Positions 7,460 to 9,622 of a stretch of 9,622 nucleotides of DNA are shown here, one piece after another; position 1 is the stretch's first letter, and each line of letters opens with the position of its first letter. The notes beneath the pieces were generated by a model. It saw nothing but the letters and a program-made list of their open reading frames with translations, was not told the origin of the DNA and searched no databases. This DNA comes from an uncultured Clostridia bacterium (GTDB lineage: Bacteria; Bacillota; Clostridia; RUG12999). The DNA is taken from the NCBI GenBank assembly GCA_949739095.1, contig CATIYX010000128.1:1-9622 (forward strand), given 5' to 3'. A program made the position numbers and the translations under genes.

Positions 7460-7640
7460 ATTAGCGTGCGGTTTGCTTTTCGTCATAGAAAAGCGTTCAG
7501 GGAATACGGTGAAAATCCGTAACAGTCACTGCTACTGTAAGGAAGGACAACCTTTGCAAGAAATCCACTGGCAGCTACCATGCTGGGAAGGAGCAAAGGA
7601 AGGATGAATTCCAAGTCAGGATATCTGGACCGTTCGTTTG
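7460..7640 (+). ncRNA. Cobalamin riboswitch, class I aptamer
   Basis: The conserved landmarks of the adenosylcobalamin riboswitch occur in order: AGGGAA (7499-7504), GGTGAAAATCC (7508-7518), ACTGTAA (7534-7540), CCACTGG (7565-7571), TGGGAAGG (7584-7591), GGATGAA (7602-7608) and the B12-box-like AAGTCAGG..CTGG (7613-7628). CTTTTC (7476-7481) and GAAAAG (7488-7493) form a 6-bp hairpin near the 5' end. CGGT (7469-7472) can pair with ACCG (7629-7632) to close the core. The outer limits are approximate. It senses cobalamin and normally switches off the downstream gene when the vitamin is plentiful. Confidence 0.95.
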
Positions 7641-7662
7641 GCACTACACCTTCTGTGAAAAG

Positions 7663-7729
7663 GGCATCGTGCGAAAGACCAGAGACAATAAATCGACTGG
7701 TCTGTCACTCCAGATACGCACACTATGCC
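7663..7729 (+). promoter_or_regulatory. Candidate antiterminator of the riboswitch expression platform
   Basis: GGCAT (7663-7667) plus GTGCG (7669-7673) can pair with CGCAC (7717-7721) plus ATGCC (7725-7729). This would capture GCC of the 5' terminator arm. AGACCAG (7676-7682) and CTGGTCT (7697-7703) form a 7-bp hairpin inside it. A competing 8-bp pairing exists between TATCTGGA (7622-7629, in the B12 box) and TCCAGATA (7709-7716). The pairings are seen by eye; no energies were computed. Confidence 0.55.
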
Positions 7730-7757
7730 GGTTCTTAAAACAGAATCGGCTTTTTTT
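7727..7757 (+). terminator. Intrinsic terminator in the riboswitch leader
   Basis: GCCGGTTCT (7727-7735) pairs with AGAATCGGC (7742-7750) in a 9-bp stem with one G-U pair and a 6-nt loop, followed by seven T (7751-7757). It ends 37 nt before the start codon. It is the expected OFF structure of a transcription-terminating cobalamin riboswitch. Confidence 0.85.
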
Positions 7758-7794
7758 ATTTCTATTTCACTATCATTCAAGGAGGATTCATTTT

Positions 7795-9622
7795 ATGAAA
7801 ATCAAATCCACATTACTGCACAGAGCATGTCCGTTGCTGGTGCTGTTCACTCTGCTTTGTTCATTGTTCGTATGTTCCGGTGCGGCGGAAGAACAAACGA
7901 TAAGCGTCCAGTTTGCTGTTGCAGGACAGTCAGACAGTGGTTTTTCTTTTCTGTCCCAACCGGCGCCGGTTGAACTGGAGAGTGAAAACGCCAATGTGCT
8001 TTCCGCTTTGCAGGCTTCCGGCATCGAATATGAAGCAATGGGTAGCTATGTGACTTCCATTTTGGGACAAGTTGCTTCCGGCATGGACGGCTGGCAGTTC
8101 ACTATCAATGATACACTTGTTTCTGTTGGCGCACAGGATGCTGCGCTCTCTGACGGCGATGTTGTTCTATGGATTTATACCAAAGGCAGCAACGACTATC
8201 TCATGCCAACTTGGGAAGCTCTGACCGGCACTGTTCCGGCAAATAAAACGGAATCTGATGCGCTGATTGGCGACGGCACAGGTGTTACACTGGACGCGGA
8301 AGGCACTCTGCTAACGCTTTCCACTGCCCCTGATTCCATCACCTATGCCAGTGCGGGTGTTGGCGGCAATGTTTTATCCCAGGCATATTTGACAAAAGAT
8401 GTGCCGCTGGTTCTCAAGGACTATTCTCTGACCAATGTGACAGGAACACCTACCAATTTACAGCTTACTTTAACAGAAAGCGGCATCGTAGCTGCGCCCA
8501 CTGACCCTGAAAAACCGGTTCAGGTTGACGCATTTTTGCTGCAAGTGGATGGTGTGGTTTTCCGTCCCACTTCGATTACATATACGCCACAGACTGTTCC
8601 AGCGGAAATCAGTGTTCAGTTTGCTATTGCGGGACAAGATGACAACGGATTTTCTTTCCTTGTTCAACCTACCTCTCTCACGATAACAGCAGAACAACCA
8701 CAAACAGTGCTTAGCACTTTAATTGCTTCCGGCACTGACTATGAAGCAACCGACGGATTTGTCACCTCCGTGAATGGTATTGCAGCAGAAGGCATGGACG
8801 GCTGGCAGTTTCACGTCAATGATACGCCCGTTGCCACGGCGTCGGATAAAACTGCTCTGCAAGAAGGTGACACGGTTCTCTGGGTCTACAGCAGAGCAGA
8901 TAACGGCTACATCATGCCGACATGGGAAGCTCTGACCGGCACTGCTCCGGCAAACAAACAGCAGCCTGACGCACTTATTGGCGATGGCAAAGCGATTCAA
9001 CTTTCCGATTCGGAAACCAAACTCTCCCTTGACCCTGCACCTGCTTCTGTGACATTTGCCTGTGCAAGTGCAAGCAGCAGCGTGTTGGCGCAAAGCTGGC
9101 TGACTGTCGGCGAACCGCTTATTTTGAAAACTTTTACCTTAGACAATCTTTCGGGTACAGACACGAATTTGCAAGTTACATTAAAAGACGGTGCCTTCTA
9201 TCTTGCACCGGTAGATACGAAAAAAGCCGTAGATGTGAAACAATTCAGTCTGCAAATTGACGGCGTGAACTATCACGCGGCGGCGGTTTCCTACCAACCG
9301 GCAGCTGTTACGCCGACGCCAACACCGACCCCTACCCCCAACTATTCCGGCGGCGGTCGCCCCAGTGGCGGCAGTGGCGGCGGAAGTGTTGTTATCATTC
9401 CGCCAACTGCTGCGCCCGATAATGCTGCCGGCGGACAACCTGCTCCCGCCCCAGCATCCGCCGGAACAGAATTTTCACAGTCGGATTGGTTCTATGTTCC
9501 GACAGTGGCACTGATAGAAAAAAATATCATCAAAGGAGATGCGGATACCGGTGCGGTGCGTCCAAACGACACCATCAACCGCGAAGAAATTGCTTCCTTA
9601 CTCGTGGCGGCTTATCAGCTTC
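7795..9622 (+). CDS. Secreted protein with two DUF4430 modules and SLH anchor, 3' end cut by window edge
   Basis: The frame is open for 609 codons from ATG 7795 to the window edge, with GGAGG (7781-7785) 9 nt upstream. Residues 1-31 are a Sec signal peptide, probably cleaved after SGAA; no proper lipobox is present. Two tandem modules follow, about 37-262 and 273-498. Each has a DUF4430/transcobalamin C-terminal-like domain (SVQFA, GMDGWQF at 96-102 and 333-339, then a GDxVLW-Y strand), a conserved MPTWEALTG segment, and a beta-strand-rich region of roughly 110 residues I cannot assign. Residues about 505-530 are a Thr-Pro repeat and a Gly/Ser-rich linker. From about 563 the sequence SDWFYVPTVALIE..IIKGD..RPNDTINREE is the start of an SLH domain. 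The gene lies behind a cobalamin riboswitch, so a role in capturing B12 or another corrinoid at the cell surface is likely. Ligand binding is inferred. Confidence 0.92.
   Translation, partial: MKIKSTLLHRACPLLVLFTLLCSLFVCSGAAEEQTISVQFAVAGQSDSGFSFLSQPAPVELESENANVLSALQASGIEYEAMGSYVTSILGQVASGMDGWQFTINDTLVSVGAQDAALSDGDVVLWIYTKGSNDYLMPTWEALTGTVPANKTESDALIGDGTGVTLDAEGTLLTLSTAPDSITYASAGVGGNVLSQAYLTKDVPLVLKDYSLTNVTGTPTNLQLTLTESGIVAAPTDPEKPVQVDAFLLQVDGVVFRPTSITYTPQTVPAEISVQFAIAGQDDNGFSFLVQPTSLTITAEQPQTVLSTLIASGTDYEATDGFVTSVNGIAAEGMDGWQFHVNDTPVATASDKTALQEGDTVLWVYSRADNGYIMPTWEALTGTAPANKQQPDALIGDGKAIQLSDSETKLSLDPAPASVTFACASASSSVLAQSWLTVGEPLILKTFTLDNLSGTDTNLQVTLKDGAFYLAPVDTKKAVDVKQFSLQIDGVNYHAAAVSYQPAAVTPTPTPTPTPNYSGGGRPSGGSGGGSVVIIPPTAAPDNAAGGQPAPAPASAGTEFSQSDWFYVPTVALIEKNIIKGDADTGAVRPNDTINREEIASLLVAAYQL
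7903..8600 (+). repeat. Intragenic module, copy 1
   Basis: This is the first of two homologous coding units offset by about 708-711 nt. It pairs SVQFAVAGQ with SVQFAIAGQ of copy 2. A 20-nt segment beginning at 8080 (Gly-Met-Asp-Gly-Trp-Gln) is identical to the one at 8791. The 45 nt at 8203-8247 match 8914-8958 at 41 positions. Confidence 0.85.
8611..9300 (+). repeat. Intragenic module, copy 2
   Basis: This is the second copy of the DUF4430 plus beta-region unit. Protein similarity spans the whole module, including GTPTNLQLTL in copy 1 against GTDTNLQVTL in copy 2 and LLQVDGV against SLQIDGV. DNA identity is patchy, so the duplication is not recent, with a few segments kept nearly identical. 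Confidence 0.85.
9307..9384 (+). repeat. Thr-Pro repeat and Gly-rich linker coding segment
   Basis: Alternating Thr-Pro codons (about 9310-9342) are followed by Gly/Ser-rich codons (about 9349-9387). This low-complexity linker separates the ligand-binding modules from the SLH wall anchor and probably extends them away from the surface. Confidence 0.75.

Noticed and set aside
7903..9300. Mobile element or recent segmental duplication
   Set aside because: The repeated units are homologous protein modules in one frame with diverged DNA, and no terminal repeats or transposase were seen.
8719..9438. Minus-strand open frames inside the DUF4430 gene
   Set aside because: They lie opposite a well-supported coding frame with conserved domains and have no family resemblance.

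Overview
The window looks like chromosomal DNA from a Gram-positive anaerobe of the Bacillota, most likely class Clostridia. The evidence is S-layer homology (SLH) wall anchors, a lipoprotein with a long tether, an energy-coupling factor (ECF) vitamin transporter, strong Shine-Dalgarno sites, TTG/GTG starts and mid-range GC content. No species is claimed.

Layout. The minus strand from about 7336 down past position 1 reads as one operon. In transcription order it holds: an alpha/alpha-toroid protein with three SLH domains (7307-5781), a DUF4430 (transcobalamin C-terminal-like) lipoprotein (5762-5076), EcfT (5036-4170), a fused double ATPase (4188-2647), a membrane substrate-binding (S) component (2650-1964), and a large GH95-like glycoside hydrolase (1923 to beyond position 1, cut by the window edge). 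The first five genes are separated by -19 to +39 nt, and 40 nt separate the S component from the hydrolase. On the plus strand a sigma-A promoter (7408-7436) drives a class I cobalamin riboswitch (about 7460-7640) with an intrinsic terminator (7727-7757). This leader precedes a secreted protein with two DUF4430 modules, a Thr/Pro-Gly linker and the start of SLH domains (7795 to the right edge).

How the parts fit. Human intrinsic factor and transcobalamin bind B12 between an alpha6-alpha6 barrel and a small beta domain. Here an alpha-toroid protein anchored to the wall and a beta-domain lipoprotein anchored to the membrane are encoded side by side, directly upstream of a complete ECF importer. 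They lie divergent from a second beta-domain protein under a B12 riboswitch. The best reading is a Gram-positive corrinoid capture and uptake system in which an intrinsic-factor-like receptor is split over several polypeptides. The B12 substrate is inferred from the riboswitch and the domain folds; it is not shown by the sequence. The role of the hydrolase in this operon is unclear.

Regulation. The divergent promoters are nearly identical (TTGACT, 17 bp, TATACT). Only the plus-strand gene has a riboswitch leader; the minus operon has a predicted leader of about 29 nt, too short for an aptamer.
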